Notes: generated from the letters alone by a model not told the origin. Shown: positions 1 through 8,956, counted from the first letter of the stretch. The stretch is 64,000 nucleotides of DNA from Gemmatimonadota bacterium (GCA_022826005.1 JAJDVT010000084.1:1-64000), one strand, 5' to 3'. Numbers and translations are program-made.

Positions 1-285
1 AGCGAGCCGACGAGGGACAACTCAGGAAGGCACTGGATGCCCGCCGCCGGACGCACGGCTGAAGCCACAAGTAGCGGGAACCATCCAGAGGGAATCAGAC
101 CCCGCCACGCATGCAACCACAACCACCACAACGAGATGCGAAACTGTCGGCCTCTGCCGGGCTGGCAAGGCGCGACTGTCCAGCGCGGATGCATCGCCTC
201 CCGAATGCAGCGGGGACTTGTTCCACCGGCTGCCCAGGGCCGCGAACGGCCCGGCTTCGACCACCACACAACCCGGCAACGCCTC
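1..285. other. Leader region without a recognisable gene
   Basis: I see no gene I can support before the M24 peptidase start. Reading frames run through this stretch on both strands, but none resembles a known protein, and the upstream extension of the peptidase frame has no signal-peptide character. The upstream neighbour is outside the window. Confidence 0.5.
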
Positions 286-1686
286 ATGACGACACCGACC
301 CCCCTCCACCGCCCCCTCGGCGCGGCCGCCATCCTCACCCTCGCCGCGGCGGCCACCCTCACCCTCCCCTCCCCCACCCTCCACGCCCAGGCGCGCGACT
401 ACGATCCCGCGCGCCCCTTCGGCACCCTGCGCGAGCAGGCCCGCACCCAGCAGGCGTGGCTCGAGGAGCGGCTCGAGACGAACCTCCCCATGCTGATGCG
501 CAAGCACGGTGTGGACATGTGGGTCGTCACGATGCGCGAATACAACGAGGACCCCGTCTTCCGCGCCCTCGTGTCGCCGACCACCTTCGCCGCGCGGCGC
601 CGTACGATCTACATCTTCCACGACCGCGGCCCGGAGGAGGGGGTGGAGCGGCTCGCGCTCGGCGGCTCCTCGCAAGGGGGCGTCTACGAGGCCGTGCGCG
701 CCACCGTCACCGCGCCGGACGGCCGCGCGGCGGAACTCTGGGGCAAGGACCAGTGGAATCTGTTCGCGGACATGGTGCGCGAACGCGACCCCGAGCGCAT
801 CGCGGTGAACATCTCGCACGACCACAACTTCGCCGACGGCCTCAGCGCGGGCGAGTGGGAGCAGATGCGGGAAGCCCTAGGCCCGGAGCTGACCGGGCGC
901 GTCGTGCGGGAGCCGCTCCTCGCGATCGAATACCTGGCCATGCGGGTCCCTGCCATGACCCCCGTCTACCGCAAGATGCAGACGATCGTCCACGAGATTA
1001 TCGCGACCGCCTTCTCGGACGTCGTGATCGTGCCCGGCCGGACCACCACAGCCGACGTCGTCTGGTGGATGCGCCAGCGCGTCCACGACCTGGGGCTCGG
1101 GTCGTGGTTCCAGCCATCGGTGTCGGCGCAGCGCAGGGGCGTGGAGATGCGGGATTCGGTCGCGCCGGTGATCCAGCGCGGCGACGTGCTCCACTGCGAC
1201 TTCGGGCTCGTCGCGCTCGGCCTCACGACCGACACCCAGCACATGGCGTACGTCCTGCGCGAGGGCGAGATGGACGCGCCCGCAGGGCTGCGGAATGCGC
1301 TCGCCAACTCGAACCGCCTGCAGGACATCCTGCTGGAGGAGACGAAGGTCGGCCGCACCGGCAACGAGATCCTCGCCATCGTCCTGGAGCGGATGCGCGC
1401 CGAGGGTCTCAACGGAACGATGTACACCCACCCGATCGGCGACCACGGCCACGGGGCGGGCCCGCTCATCGGCCTGTGGGACTACCAGACCGGCGTGCCG
1501 GGCCGCGGGGACCCTCCGGTCATCCCCGGCATGTGGTTCTCGACGGAGCTTCAGGTCAGGACACCCGTGCCCGAGTGGGACGGCCAGCCGGTGCGCATGG
1601 CCCAGGAGGAGGAAGCCGAGGTGACCCTGGACGGGGAGATCCGCTGGATGTTGAGGCGCCAGACGGAACTGCATCTGGTGCGGTAA
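286..1686 (+). CDS. Secreted M24-family metallopeptidase (Xaa-Pro aminopeptidase-like)
   Basis: This is a 466-residue exported peptidase of the pita-bread (M24) fold, the family of Xaa-Pro aminopeptidases and creatinases, which cleave or bind substrates at a dinuclear metal site. I chose the ATG at 286 because it opens a signal peptide: a Leu/Ala-rich stretch at residues 14-32 ending in H-A-Q. The five metal ligands expected of an active M24 enzyme are all visible: D305 (in H-C-D-F-G), D316 (T-T-D-T-Q-H), H389 (in G-D-H-G-H-G), E421 (S-T-E-L-Q) and E445 (E-A-E-V-T). The N-terminal half (about 40-240) is the usual creatinase-N-like domain. It is probably periplasmic and active in peptide turnover. 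The gene seems to be transcribed alone; 157 nt separate it from the next gene. Confidence 0.9.
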   Translation: MTTPTPLHRPLGAAAILTLAAAATLTLPSPTLHAQARDYDPARPFGTLREQARTQQAWLEERLETNLPMLMRKHGVDMWVVTMREYNEDPVFRALVSPTTFAARRRTIYIFHDRGPEEGVERLALGGSSQGGVYEAVRATVTAPDGRAAELWGKDQWNLFADMVRERDPERIAVNISHDHNFADGLSAGEWEQMREALGPELTGRVVREPLLAIEYLAMRVPAMTPVYRKMQTIVHEIIATAFSDVVIVPGRTTTADVVWWMRQRVHDLGLGSWFQPSVSAQRRGVEMRDSVAPVIQRGDVLHCDFGLVALGLTTDTQHMAYVLREGEMDAPAGLRNALANSNRLQDILLEETKVGRTGNEILAIVLERMRAEGLNGTMYTHPIGDHGHGAGPLIGLWDYQTGVPGRGDPPVIPGMWFSTELQVRTPVPEWDGQPVRMAQEEEAEVTLDGEIRWMLRRQTELHLVR

Positions 1687-1753
1687 GGGTGGCCGTGGCG
1701 GGCGACTGGTGGGCCGGGTCGGCACCGCAGGTGAGGCGCGAGAAGAACGACTC

Positions 1754-1782
1754 TTGACACCCCTTCCCGCTTTGCATGAATA
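1754..1782 (+). promoter_or_regulatory. Candidate sigma70-type promoter
   Basis: TTGACA at 1754-1759 is followed after 17 nt by TGAATA (1777-1782). It lies 62 nt upstream of the start codon at 1844. The -35 box is perfect and the -10 box is weak, so the call rests mainly on position and spacing. Confidence 0.35.
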
Positions 1783-1843
1783 CGCCCCACCCCGTAATAT
1801 GTATCGTCGGGAACGAAGCTCTCCCCCTTGACACGGGTATGCA

Positions 1844-2680
1844 ATGTCCATCACCCGCTTGCTCGCCTGCTGCACGGCTGTTCTCGCCGCCGGCCTGGCG
1901 CTGCCGAACCAATCCGCCGCCCAGGTCCCCCTCGGCATCCGCACCGCTTCCGGCCTGACCGTCACCCCCGCCTACGAGGGCTGGTACCAGAACGCCGACG
2001 GCACCTTCAGCCTCTCCTTCGGCTACTACAACCGGAACTTCGAGGAGATCGTCGATATCCCCGTCGGGCCCGGCAACAGCATCGCGCCCGCCGATTTCGA
2101 CGGCGGCCAGCCCACGCGCTTCCACCCGCGCCGCCACTGGGGCGTGTTCACGGTCGTGGTCCCGGCCGACTTCGGCGACCGGGCCGTCGTCTGGACGATC
2201 GACTTCCGGGGCGAGAAGTACGCGATCCCGGGAACGCTCCACATCGACTGGCAGATCGACGCGCTCGAGGGCGAGGCGGGAGCGGGCAATACGCCGCCCG
2301 TGCTCGCCTTCTCGGAGGGCGGGGCGGAGGGTACCGGACCGGGCGGCATCTGGGGCGACCCGATCGAGGCCATGGCGGGAGCACCCGTCGCCGTCGCGGT
2401 ATGGGCGCGTGACGATGGGCGCGGCGTTTTCACACGGAACGAGGAGGGGCCGCAGGTCGCCCTGAGGTGGTTCAAGCACCAGGGCCCGGGCGACGTCACT
2501 TTCACCGAGGCCGCGGGCCAGGTCCCGATCGCCGGCGGCATGATGATGACCACCGCCACCTTCGCGGAACCGGGCGAATACGTGCTGCGCGTCCGCGCCA
2601 ACGACACATCGGTAGCCGGAGCCGGACACGCCCAGTGCTGCTGGACCAATGCATTCTTGCGAGTAACCGTCACCAACTGA
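1844..2680 (+). CDS. Secreted protein of unknown function, partner of the cytochrome/monooxygenase
   Basis: A 278-residue protein with a clear signal peptide (residues 1-26, ending S-A-A-Q). The mature part is beta-rich and contains two W/Y-rich segments, at about residues 40-110 and 140-278. A late stretch (H-A-Q-C-C-W-T-N) carries adjacent cysteines that could bind metal or form a disulfide. I do not recognise a named domain. The stop codon is 17 nt upstream of the next gene, whose ribosome-binding site (AGGAGG) lies in the gap, so the two are almost certainly one transcript. The partner is a haem/copper oxidoreductase-like protein, so this may be its periplasmic accessory or substrate-binding subunit. 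That is inference from position only. Confidence 0.8.
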   Translation: MSITRLLACCTAVLAAGLALPNQSAAQVPLGIRTASGLTVTPAYEGWYQNADGTFSLSFGYYNRNFEEIVDIPVGPGNSIAPADFDGGQPTRFHPRRHWGVFTVVVPADFGDRAVVWTIDFRGEKYAIPGTLHIDWQIDALEGEAGAGNTPPVLAFSEGGAEGTGPGGIWGDPIEAMAGAPVAVAVWARDDGRGVFTRNEEGPQVALRWFKHQGPGDVTFTEAAGQVPIAGGMMMTTATFAEPGEYVLRVRANDTSVAGAGHAQCCWTNAFLRVTVTN

Positions 2681-2697
2681 CGACCAGGAGGAAATCC

Positions 2698-4077
2698 ATG
2701 CGCAGAGAGAAAAACGTCCGCGGGGCGGGAGCCGTCTGCCTCGCGATCACCTGCGCCATCGTCGCCTGGCCCGCGCCGGCCGGTGCGCAGGACCAGCCCA
2801 CCTACGCCCGCGATGTCGCGCCCATCATCCAGGGGAACTGCCAGGTGTGCCACCAGCCCGGGTCGATCGCGCCGATGTCGCTGATGACCTACGAGGCGGT
2901 CAAGCGCTACGCGCCCCGGATCCGGGAGAAGGTCACGGCCCGTCTGATGCCCCCCTGGCACATCGACCGGTCGGTCGGCATCCAGGAGTTCAAGAACGAC
3001 ATGGCCCTGACGGATGAAGAGCTCGAGACGCTGGTCGCCTGGCTGGACAGCGACATGCCTCTCGGCGACGAGGCCGACATGCCGCCGCCGGCCGTCTTCC
3101 CCGACCCGTCGGCATGGCAGTTCGAGGAGACCTTCGGCCGCCCACCCGACCTGATCGTCCCCTCCGAGCCCTACACGCTGGCCGCGAAGACGCAGGACAA
3201 GTGGTTCACGCCCACGGTTCCGACCGGGCTGACCGAGGAGCGCTGGGTGAAGGCGATCGAGATACGGCCGTCCTGGCCGGACGGGCCGAAGATCGTGCAC
3301 CATGCGCTCGCCTTCCTTATCCAGCAGGAGGATTACGACGAGATGTCGGCGGAGACCGCGTCGCTCGCCTCCAGCAGCCGAGCCATGGGAGGGGCGGGCC
3401 TCTTCATGGAGTGGGCGGTCGGGAAGGTCGGCGAGATCTTCCCCGACGGTGCGGGCAAGCTCATGCTCCCGGGCTCGCGGATCCGGTGGGAGGTGCACTA
3501 CCACGCGATCGGCAGGGAGGTCAAGGACAGCTACGTGGAGCTGGGCATCTGGCTCTACCCCGAAGGCTACGTCCCGCAGAACCGGACCCGGCTGCGCATG
3601 TTCAACGCCACCGGCGACGGGCTCGACATTCCGCCGGGCAGGGTCGCCGTCACCCAGGACACCTACACGCTGAGGTGGCCCGCGCGCCTGGAGAACTTCC
3701 AGCCGCACATGCACATGCGCGGCAAGGCGATGTCGATGTCGGCCATCTACCCGGACGGTCAAAAGGAGCTTCTCAGCCAGGTCACGAACTTCCAGTGGAA
3801 CTGGCACGTCAACTACATCTACGAGGACCACGCGGCGCCGCTGCTCCCGGCGGGGACCACGCTCGTGTTCACCGCCTGGCACGACAACACGCCCGAGAAC
3901 CCCAACAACCCGGACCACACCCAGTGGGTCGGCTGGGGTGACCGCACCGTGGACGAGATGGCCCACGCGTGGGTCGACGTCACCTACCTGACCGACGAGC
4001 AGTACGCGGCGGCGGTCGCGGAGCGGGAGGCCAGGGCGGCCGAGCAGAACGAGAACAGGGAGGGGACCAACCGGTAG
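2698..4077 (+). CDS. Secreted c-type cytochrome fused to a PHM/DBH-like copper monooxygenase domain
   Basis: A 459-residue exported protein. The ATG at 2698 follows a strong Shine-Dalgarno sequence (AGGAGGA) and starts a signal peptide ending A-G-A-Q. A haem-binding C48-x-x-C-H52 sits in an N-terminal cytochrome c-like domain (residues 30-125), with a Met-containing segment (R-L-M-P-P-W-H) further on. Residues 140-440 resemble the ascorbate-dependent type II copper monooxygenase fold: histidine clusters K-I-V-H-H-A, E-V-H-Y-H-A-I and P-H-M-H-M-R are in the order expected for the two copper sites. The combination suggests periplasmic oxidation chemistry with electrons delivered through the haem. 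The substrate is unknown. The C-terminus is a charged Ala/Glu/Arg tail. Confidence 0.85.
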   Translation: MRREKNVRGAGAVCLAITCAIVAWPAPAGAQDQPTYARDVAPIIQGNCQVCHQPGSIAPMSLMTYEAVKRYAPRIREKVTARLMPPWHIDRSVGIQEFKNDMALTDEELETLVAWLDSDMPLGDEADMPPPAVFPDPSAWQFEETFGRPPDLIVPSEPYTLAAKTQDKWFTPTVPTGLTEERWVKAIEIRPSWPDGPKIVHHALAFLIQQEDYDEMSAETASLASSSRAMGGAGLFMEWAVGKVGEIFPDGAGKLMLPGSRIRWEVHYHAIGREVKDSYVELGIWLYPEGYVPQNRTRLRMFNATGDGLDIPPGRVAVTQDTYTLRWPARLENFQPHMHMRGKAMSMSAIYPDGQKELLSQVTNFQWNWHVNYIYEDHAAPLLPAGTTLVFTAWHDNTPENPNNPDHTQWVGWGDRTVDEMAHAWVDVTYLTDEQYAAAVAEREARAAEQNENREGTNR

Positions 4078-4116
4078 AGCCCCGGCCCACCAGCCACGGC
4101 CCCTGAAGAACGGAGA

Positions 4117-4212
4117 ATGCCGGAACTGCACAACATCCTTGCGAAGAGCCCGAAGCCGGTCGTCGTCGATGTGGAGACGACCGGCTTCGGTGCGTTTGCG
4201 CTCCATCGATGA
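4117..4212 (+). pseudogene. Truncated DnaQ-like 3'-5' exonuclease remnant (31 codons)
   Basis: An ATG at 4117, preceded by GGAGA, opens a 31-codon frame whose residues 15-25 (V-V-V-D-V-E-T-T-G-F-G) are the Exo I motif of the DEDD exonuclease family (DnaQ/RNase T type). The D and E are the first catalytic metal ligands. The frame then ends at TGA 4210-4212, overlapping the next start codon (ATG 4209-4211) as ATGA. Family members are 180 residues or longer, so this is either a decayed gene start or a leader peptide coupled to the downstream gene. A perfect 15-bp inverted repeat sits inside it. Confidence 0.5.
4150..4190 (+). repeat. Perfect 15-bp inverted repeat with an 11-nt loop
   Basis: Arms 4150-4164 and 4176-4190 are exactly complementary and would make a very stable hairpin in RNA. 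No U-run follows, so it is not a classical intrinsic terminator. It could still attenuate transcription between the monooxygenase gene and the channel gene. It overlaps the exonuclease remnant. Confidence 0.7.
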
Positions 4213-4904
4213 GCCCTGCCGCAGAAAGAAGTGCACCTTCCGGCCCCCAGATCATCGTCGAGGGCCTGTATGCCCTCCTCGCCGTTGGCACGGTCATCCT
4301 CTTCGGGCTGCGCGAGACGGGTTCCCTTACGCCCGAGGCCGCACACCTCGCCGAGCTGGTGGATCTGGTGGTCTGCGGGCTCTTCTGGGTGAAGGCGGCC
4401 TGGGATATCTACCGGGCGCCCTCGGTTTCCGGATGGCTGCGCTGGGGTTGGGCCGATCTGGCGGCAGCCATCCCCGCCGTGGGCTTTCTCCGGCCGCTTC
4501 GCGCCCTTCGGCTGCTCATGATGGTGCGGGTGATCCGCTCGACCACCCGTGGAATGCACGGGATGGCCACCTATTTCAACGTGGACCGGTCGCGCTCCGT
4601 GGCCGCCACCGTGTTCGCGCTCATCGTGATCTCCGTGCTCACGACCAGCTTCGTGGTGCTGGGGGTCGAAAGCGGGGCGCCGGACGCCAACATCCTGACC
4701 GCCGAGGACGCCCTGTGGTGGGCGGTGTCGACGCTGTTCGGGGCGGAGATGGCGGGGTTCGGCGAGCACTACACGGTTACCATGGCGGGGCGGTTCATGT
4801 CGCTGTGGCTCGTAATCCTCTCACTGGGCCTGATCGGTTCACTCGCGGGCATCATTTCCGCGTGGATCGAGGAAGAGCCCACTCCGGGTGAAGACAACCA
4901 GTAA
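4209..4904 (+). CDS. Voltage-gated cation channel-like membrane protein with a non-canonical pore
   Basis: A 231-residue membrane protein with the layout of a single voltage-gated channel subunit: hydrophobic segments near residues 18-34, 48-65, 78-92, 133-156 and 193-215. Between the third and fourth lies an S4-like helix (about 95-112) with arginines at roughly every third position (R-P-L-R-A-L-R, then V-R-V-I-R). The pore helix begins at W170-W171. Where potassium channels have T-V-G-Y-G, this protein reads M181-A-G-F-G185, so the potassium selectivity filter is not conserved. Ion selectivity cannot be assigned. The start codon overlaps the stop of the exonuclease remnant, and the anion symporter begins directly after the stop codon, which suggests co-expression. 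Confidence 0.8.
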   Translation: MSPAAERSAPSGPQIIVEGLYALLAVGTVILFGLRETGSLTPEAAHLAELVDLVVCGLFWVKAAWDIYRAPSVSGWLRWGWADLAAAIPAVGFLRPLRALRLLMMVRVIRSTTRGMHGMATYFNVDRSRSVAATVFALIVISVLTTSFVVLGVESGAPDANILTAEDALWWAVSTLFGAEMAGFGEHYTVTMAGRFMSLWLVILSLGLIGSLAGIISAWIEEEPTPGEDNQ

Positions 4905-6449
4905 ATGGCCGTAGAAAAACACACATCCGCCAGAGGGCGGACCATCGGGCTCTGGCTCGGCCTCTCCTCGTTCGTCCTGCTGCTCATCTTCCCGGTCGAT
5001 CCGGGGAATGAGCCTGCCAGCCGTCTGGCCGCGGTGGCGCTGCTGATGGCGATCTGGTGGGTGACCGACGCCATCCCCCTCTTCGCCACGGCGATGCTCC
5101 CGCTCGTCCTCTACCCGCTCCTGGGCATCATGTCCGGGCACGACACCGCGCCGATCTACTTCAACAGCACCATCGTGCTCTTCCTCGGCGGGTTCATGAT
5201 CGCGCTCACGATGGAGAAGTGGAACCTTCACCGGCGCATCGCGCTCAACATCATTCACGCGGTGGGGGGCGGGCCCGCGCGCATCGTGCTCGGTTTCATG
5301 ATCGCGGCCGCCTTCCTCTCGATGTGGATCTCGAACACGGCCACCGCGGTCATGATGGTCCCGATCGGGCTCGCGATCATCCTGCAGATCGAGGGCGAAT
5401 TCGGCCGCGACGAGGCGCGCCACCTCTCGGTGGGACTGATGCTCGGGATCGCCTACGGCGCCACCGTGGGTGGGCTGACCACCCTTGTGGGCACGCCGCC
5501 CAACCTCTCCTTCGTGCGGATCTTCCAGATCCTCTTCCCAGAGGCGCCGCCGATCGCCTTCGGGCACTGGATCGTGATGGCCTTCCCGGTGGGCGCGATC
5601 ATGCTGGTCGCGGCGTGGCTGATGATCACGAAGGTATTCCACCGGGTGCCCGCCAGCGTCAACGTCGACCAGCAGGTCGTGAAGGTCGAGCGCGGGCGTC
5701 TCGGCGGGATCGCCTTCGAGGAGCGCGCGGTGATGGGCGTCTTCGTCACGACCGCGCTTCTGTGGGTGTTCCGGGTGGACCTGGAGCTCGGCTTCCTCAC
5801 GATTCCCGGCTGGTCACGCGTCCTCCCGGACCCGGGGATGATCGACGACGGAACGATCGCCATCACCCTCGCGTCCGTCCTCTTCTTCATCCCGGCGCGC
5901 AACCGCGAGAGCGGCGCCACCCGCGTCATGGGGCCGGACGTCATCCCCCGCCTGCCGTGGAACATCGTCCTGCTCTTCGGCGGCGGCTTCGCGCTGGCGG
6001 CCGGCTTTCAGGACACCGGGCTCGCCCAGCTCATCGGCAACCAGTTCGAGGTCCTCGGCAACCTGCCGGTCTTCCTGCTGATCCTGATCGTCTGCGTGGC
6101 GCTCACTTTCCTCACCGAATTCACGAGCAACACCGCCACCACCGAGATGATCCTGCCGATCCTGGCGTCGGTGGCGGTGGTGACCGGCACCCATCCCCTC
6201 GTGCTGATGATCCCGGCGACGCTGTCCGCCTCCTGCGCCTTCATGATGCCGGTTGCCACGCCTCCCAACGCGATCGTCTTCGGGAGCGACCGGATCACCG
6301 TGGGCGAGATGGCCCGCACGGGGATCCTGCTGAACCTCATCGGGGTGCTGGTGATCGCGACCATCGTGTTCACCGTGGGGCTGACGGTCTTCGACATCGA
6401 TCCGTCGGTGGTGCCGGAGTGGGCGACGAGCCTGGCCGGCGAGCCTTGA
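4905..6449 (+). CDS. DASS/SLC13-family sodium:anion (dicarboxylate or sulfate) symporter
   Basis: A 514-residue polytopic inner-membrane transporter. The two S-N-T-A-T motifs that coordinate sodium and substrate in the divalent anion:sodium symporter family are at about residues 142 and 407. Each is paired with a proline-rich loop (G-T-P-P-N-L near 197 and A-T-P-P-N-A near 452), giving the expected inverted-repeat structure. Length is normal for the family. The substrate is probably a C4-dicarboxylate, citrate or sulfate; sequence alone does not decide. The ATG immediately follows the TAA of the channel gene. Confidence 0.9.
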   Translation: MAVEKHTSARGRTIGLWLGLSSFVLLLIFPVDPGNEPASRLAAVALLMAIWWVTDAIPLFATAMLPLVLYPLLGIMSGHDTAPIYFNSTIVLFLGGFMIALTMEKWNLHRRIALNIIHAVGGGPARIVLGFMIAAAFLSMWISNTATAVMMVPIGLAIILQIEGEFGRDEARHLSVGLMLGIAYGATVGGLTTLVGTPPNLSFVRIFQILFPEAPPIAFGHWIVMAFPVGAIMLVAAWLMITKVFHRVPASVNVDQQVVKVERGRLGGIAFEERAVMGVFVTTALLWVFRVDLELGFLTIPGWSRVLPDPGMIDDGTIAITLASVLFFIPARNRESGATRVMGPDVIPRLPWNIVLLFGGGFALAAGFQDTGLAQLIGNQFEVLGNLPVFLLILIVCVALTFLTEFTSNTATTEMILPILASVAVVTGTHPLVLMIPATLSASCAFMMPVATPPNAIVFGSDRITVGEMARTGILLNLIGVLVIATIVFTVGLTVFDIDPSVVPEWATSLAGEP

Positions 6450-6510
6450 TGGAGGCGTGGCTCAGCCCGACGCCCAAGGGCGGCGACGCGCGGACGGTTT
6501 TGTCCACGGG

Positions 6511-6747
6511 TTAAGGTTCCGACGCAGCCCGCGGCAACGTGCTTCCACGTTGCGGATCGAGCAGTCGCGGGGGCCGGTGCTGCACCTCAAGAGCCCGCTG
6601 CGAGCCCGGGATCGGCGCCACCTCTTTCCACCACCCCCGCATGGCAAGCTGGAACACTGCACCGTCGTTGCAGACGACAAAGTTGGCTCCCTCGCCTACC
6701 GAGACTCCGACGGGATGGCGCAGCTGCGCTGAATCAGGTTTGCTCAT
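6511..6747 (-). CDS. Possible small hypothetical protein (78 aa)
   Basis: ATG at 6747 opens a 78-residue frame. Its middle (E-G-A-N-F-V-V-C-N-D-G, then W-W-K-E-V-A-P-I-P-G) looks like folded beta-structure rather than antisense noise. The tail is Arg/Pro-rich and unlike a protein end. I do not recognise a family. It could be a real small gene, a gene remnant or a chance frame. Confidence 0.3.
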   Translation of the reverse strand: MSKPDSAQLRHPVGVSVGEGANFVVCNDGAVFQLAMRGWWKEVAPIPGSQRALEVQHRPPRLLDPQRGSTLPRAASEP

Positions 6748-6892
6748 AACGCTCACCGTTGTGGGGAAATTCGGACAGGGTTCCCACAGTACCGCCATCC
6801 CCGGATCGGCGCTATGCAAGGGCCACTCTGATGCGCTGTAACGGATCCACACTGCACCGCGCCAGGTTCACACGCGTTCCGGCTCCCCCTTC

Positions 6893-6942
6893 TTGACACC
6901 GCGCGCCCTGCCTCTGCACTTTGTTCGGCGACCGAACAAAGT
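6893..6942 (+). promoter_or_regulatory. Promoter with overlapping 25-bp ROK-type operator (site 1)
   Basis: A perfect palindrome at 6918-6942 has arms ACTTTGTTCGG and CCGAACAAAGT separated by CGA. A TTGACA box at 6893-6898 precedes GCACTT by 17 nt, so the operator overlaps the -10 region, the usual position for repression. An identical site with the same upstream spacing sits before the divergent glycosidase gene at 19717-19741. The ROK regulator encoded at 9023-10246 is the obvious candidate binder. Confidence 0.8.
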
Positions 6943-7012
6943 CTGACGGGGTGATTCCGGTGCTCCGCCCGTGGCGGGCCCCGGAGGTATCCGATCAACC
7001 GGGGACGGAATC

Positions 7013-8956
7013 ATGAGAGCGCGTACCTCCCATCGGCCGACACTCGCAGCGGCGACCCAAGGCAGCGGAGGAATCGGCGAACATCTTGAGTGCTGGCTGC
7101 TCCTCATCCTCATCGGAACCGCGGCCTGCGAACGGGACCTGGACATGCTCGATCCGGCCCCCTTCCCCCCCGAGTCCGCCGTGTTCATCGACGGCTTCGG
7201 CCCAGGCGTGCAGTTCTCGGCCTTCGGCGGGTCCAAGGTCGACGCGCTCGACATCGAGCAGGATCTGGTCTACGAGGGGACGGCTGCGCTCAAGTTCACG
7301 ATTCCGGCTCCCTCCGACCCGTCCGGCAGCTACGCCGGGGGCGTCTTCCATTCCACCGGGCCGCGCGACCTCAGCCAGTTCGACGCGCTCACCTTCTGGG
7401 CCCGCTCAAGCACCGCGGCAACGCTCAACACCGTGGGAATCGGCAACGACAACGCCGGGAACCAGCTTTACGCCGCGACGATGGACAACCTGCCGCTCTC
7501 CACGCGCTGGACGAAGTTCGCGCTGCCGCTGCCGCTCCCCGCCAGGTTGACCGAGGAGAGGGGACTGTTCCTGATGGCGGAGGGGTCCGAATTCCCCATC
7601 GGCTACGACATCTGGTTCGACAACGTGCAGTTCGAACGGCTCGGCACGATCGTGAACCCGCGGCCCGAGATCGCCACTCAGTCGGTGAGCGGGGAGGTGG
7701 GTGGAACGCTCGCCGTCGGCGGGACGCGGGTCACCTTCGATGTTAACGGGACCGACCGCACGGTGACGGCGGCACCCGCCTACTTCACCTTCTCTTCGTC
7801 GAACAGCGGCGTGGCAACGGTGGCCCCGGACGGCTCGGTTCAACTGGTCGGCCGGGGGACTGCCACGATCACCGCGTCGCTCGGGCCGACCGCCGCGAGC
7901 GGAGAGGTCACCGTCAACGTCTCCGTGCCGCCGAACGCCCCGCCACCGACCCCGGAGGTCCCGGCCGAGGACGTGATCTCGCTCTTCAGCGACGCCTACG
8001 CGGACGTACACGTCGACACCTGGTCCGCCGTGTGGGACCAGGCGGACGTCGCCGACGTGCAGATCGCCGGCAACGCGGCCAAGAAGTACACCAACCTGAA
8101 CTACGCGGGGATCGAGTTCACCTCGCAGCCGGTCGACGCGTCGGCGATGACCGAGCTGCATGTGGACCTGTGGACGAACGACGATTCCGCCTTCCGCATC
8201 AAGCTGGTGGACTTCGGGGCCAACGGCGTATTCGGTGGCGGCGACGACACCGAGCACGAAATCACGCTGAACGAGGGCTCGATGCCCCCGATCACGACCG
8301 GCGAGTGGAACGTTCTGGACATCCCGCTTTCCGCCTTCGCCGGATTGTCGAGCCGGAGCAGCCTGGCCCAGATGATCATCTCGGGGGCGAGCCCGACGGT
8401 CTACCTCGACAACGTCTTCTTCTACAAGGCGGTGGCGCCTGAACCCGCCGAGCCCGCGCCCACGCCGAGCCACGCCGCCGACAAGGTCGTTTCGCTCTTC
8501 AGCGACGCGTACGACGATGTCGAGGTCGACACCTGGTCGGCCTCCTGGGACCAGGCCGACGTGGAGGATGTGCAGATCGGCGGAAACACCACCAAGAAGT
8601 ACACGAACCTGGTCTTCGCCGGGATAGAGTTCACCTCCAGCACCATCGACGCATCGGAGATGACGCACTTCCGCATGGACTTCTGGACGCCCGACGCCAC
8701 CGGGGATCCTGCTGCCTTCCGCATCAAACTGGTGGATTTCGGGGCCGACGGCGGCTTCGGGGGCGGTGACGACACGGAGCACGAACTGTCGCTCACCGCG
8801 GCGACGGATCCGGCGCTGGCCACCGGCCGGTGGGTGAGCTTCGACATTCCGCTCACCACCTTCACCGGACTGACCACCCGGGGACATCTCGCGCAGTTGA
8901 TAATTTCGGGCGACCCCAGCACGGTGTTCATCGACAACGTCTACCTGCGCCGATGA
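7013..8956 (+). CDS. Surface lipoprotein with Ig-like domain and two carbohydrate-binding-type repeats
   Basis: A 647-residue lipoprotein, with start at 7013 and a lipobox ending G-T-A-A-C39. Residues 55-215 form a jelly-roll-like domain (partner segment W-F-D-N-V-Q-F). Residues 220-305 look like a bacterial Ig-like (BIG2) domain. Two homologous repeats follow, at about 320-472 and 492-647. Each opens with D-x-V-x-S-L-F-S-D-A-Y, contains F-R-I-K-L-V-D-F-G in the middle and ends with V-x-x-D-N-V, a pattern seen in domains attached to laminarinases. It is probably a glucan-binding surface protein. It is the first gene after operator site 1 and the likely first gene of an operon with the ROK regulator, GH16 and transporter. 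A permuted copy of the same repeat occurs in the transporter at 11110-13227. Confidence 0.85.
   Translation: MRARTSHRPTLAAATQGSGGIGEHLECWLLLILIGTAACERDLDMLDPAPFPPESAVFIDGFGPGVQFSAFGGSKVDALDIEQDLVYEGTAALKFTIPAPSDPSGSYAGGVFHSTGPRDLSQFDALTFWARSSTAATLNTVGIGNDNAGNQLYAATMDNLPLSTRWTKFALPLPLPARLTEERGLFLMAEGSEFPIGYDIWFDNVQFERLGTIVNPRPEIATQSVSGEVGGTLAVGGTRVTFDVNGTDRTVTAAPAYFTFSSSNSGVATVAPDGSVQLVGRGTATITASLGPTAASGEVTVNVSVPPNAPPPTPEVPAEDVISLFSDAYADVHVDTWSAVWDQADVADVQIAGNAAKKYTNLNYAGIEFTSQPVDASAMTELHVDLWTNDDSAFRIKLVDFGANGVFGGGDDTEHEITLNEGSMPPITTGEWNVLDIPLSAFAGLSSRSSLAQMIISGASPTVYLDNVFFYKAVAPEPAEPAPTPSHAADKVVSLFSDAYDDVEVDTWSASWDQADVEDVQIGGNTTKKYTNLVFAGIEFTSSTIDASEMTHFRMDFWTPDATGDPAAFRIKLVDFGADGGFGGGDDTEHELSLTAATDPALATGRWVSFDIPLTTFTGLTTRGHLAQLIISGDPSTVFIDNVYLRR

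Larger units (their letters stand above)
6450..7012. other. 563-bp intergenic region with operator and promoter for the glucan locus
   Basis: No convincing long gene is present. The left two thirds contain one possible small minus-strand frame (6511-6747). The right end (6893-6942) holds a TTGACA box and a perfect 25-bp palindrome that probably control the downstream beta-glucan locus. A GGAGG ribosome-binding-like sequence follows at about 6982. Confidence 0.6.

Noticed and set aside
4150-4190. Classical rho-independent terminator
   Set aside because: The hairpin is perfect but no T-run follows, and it lies within a coding remnant.
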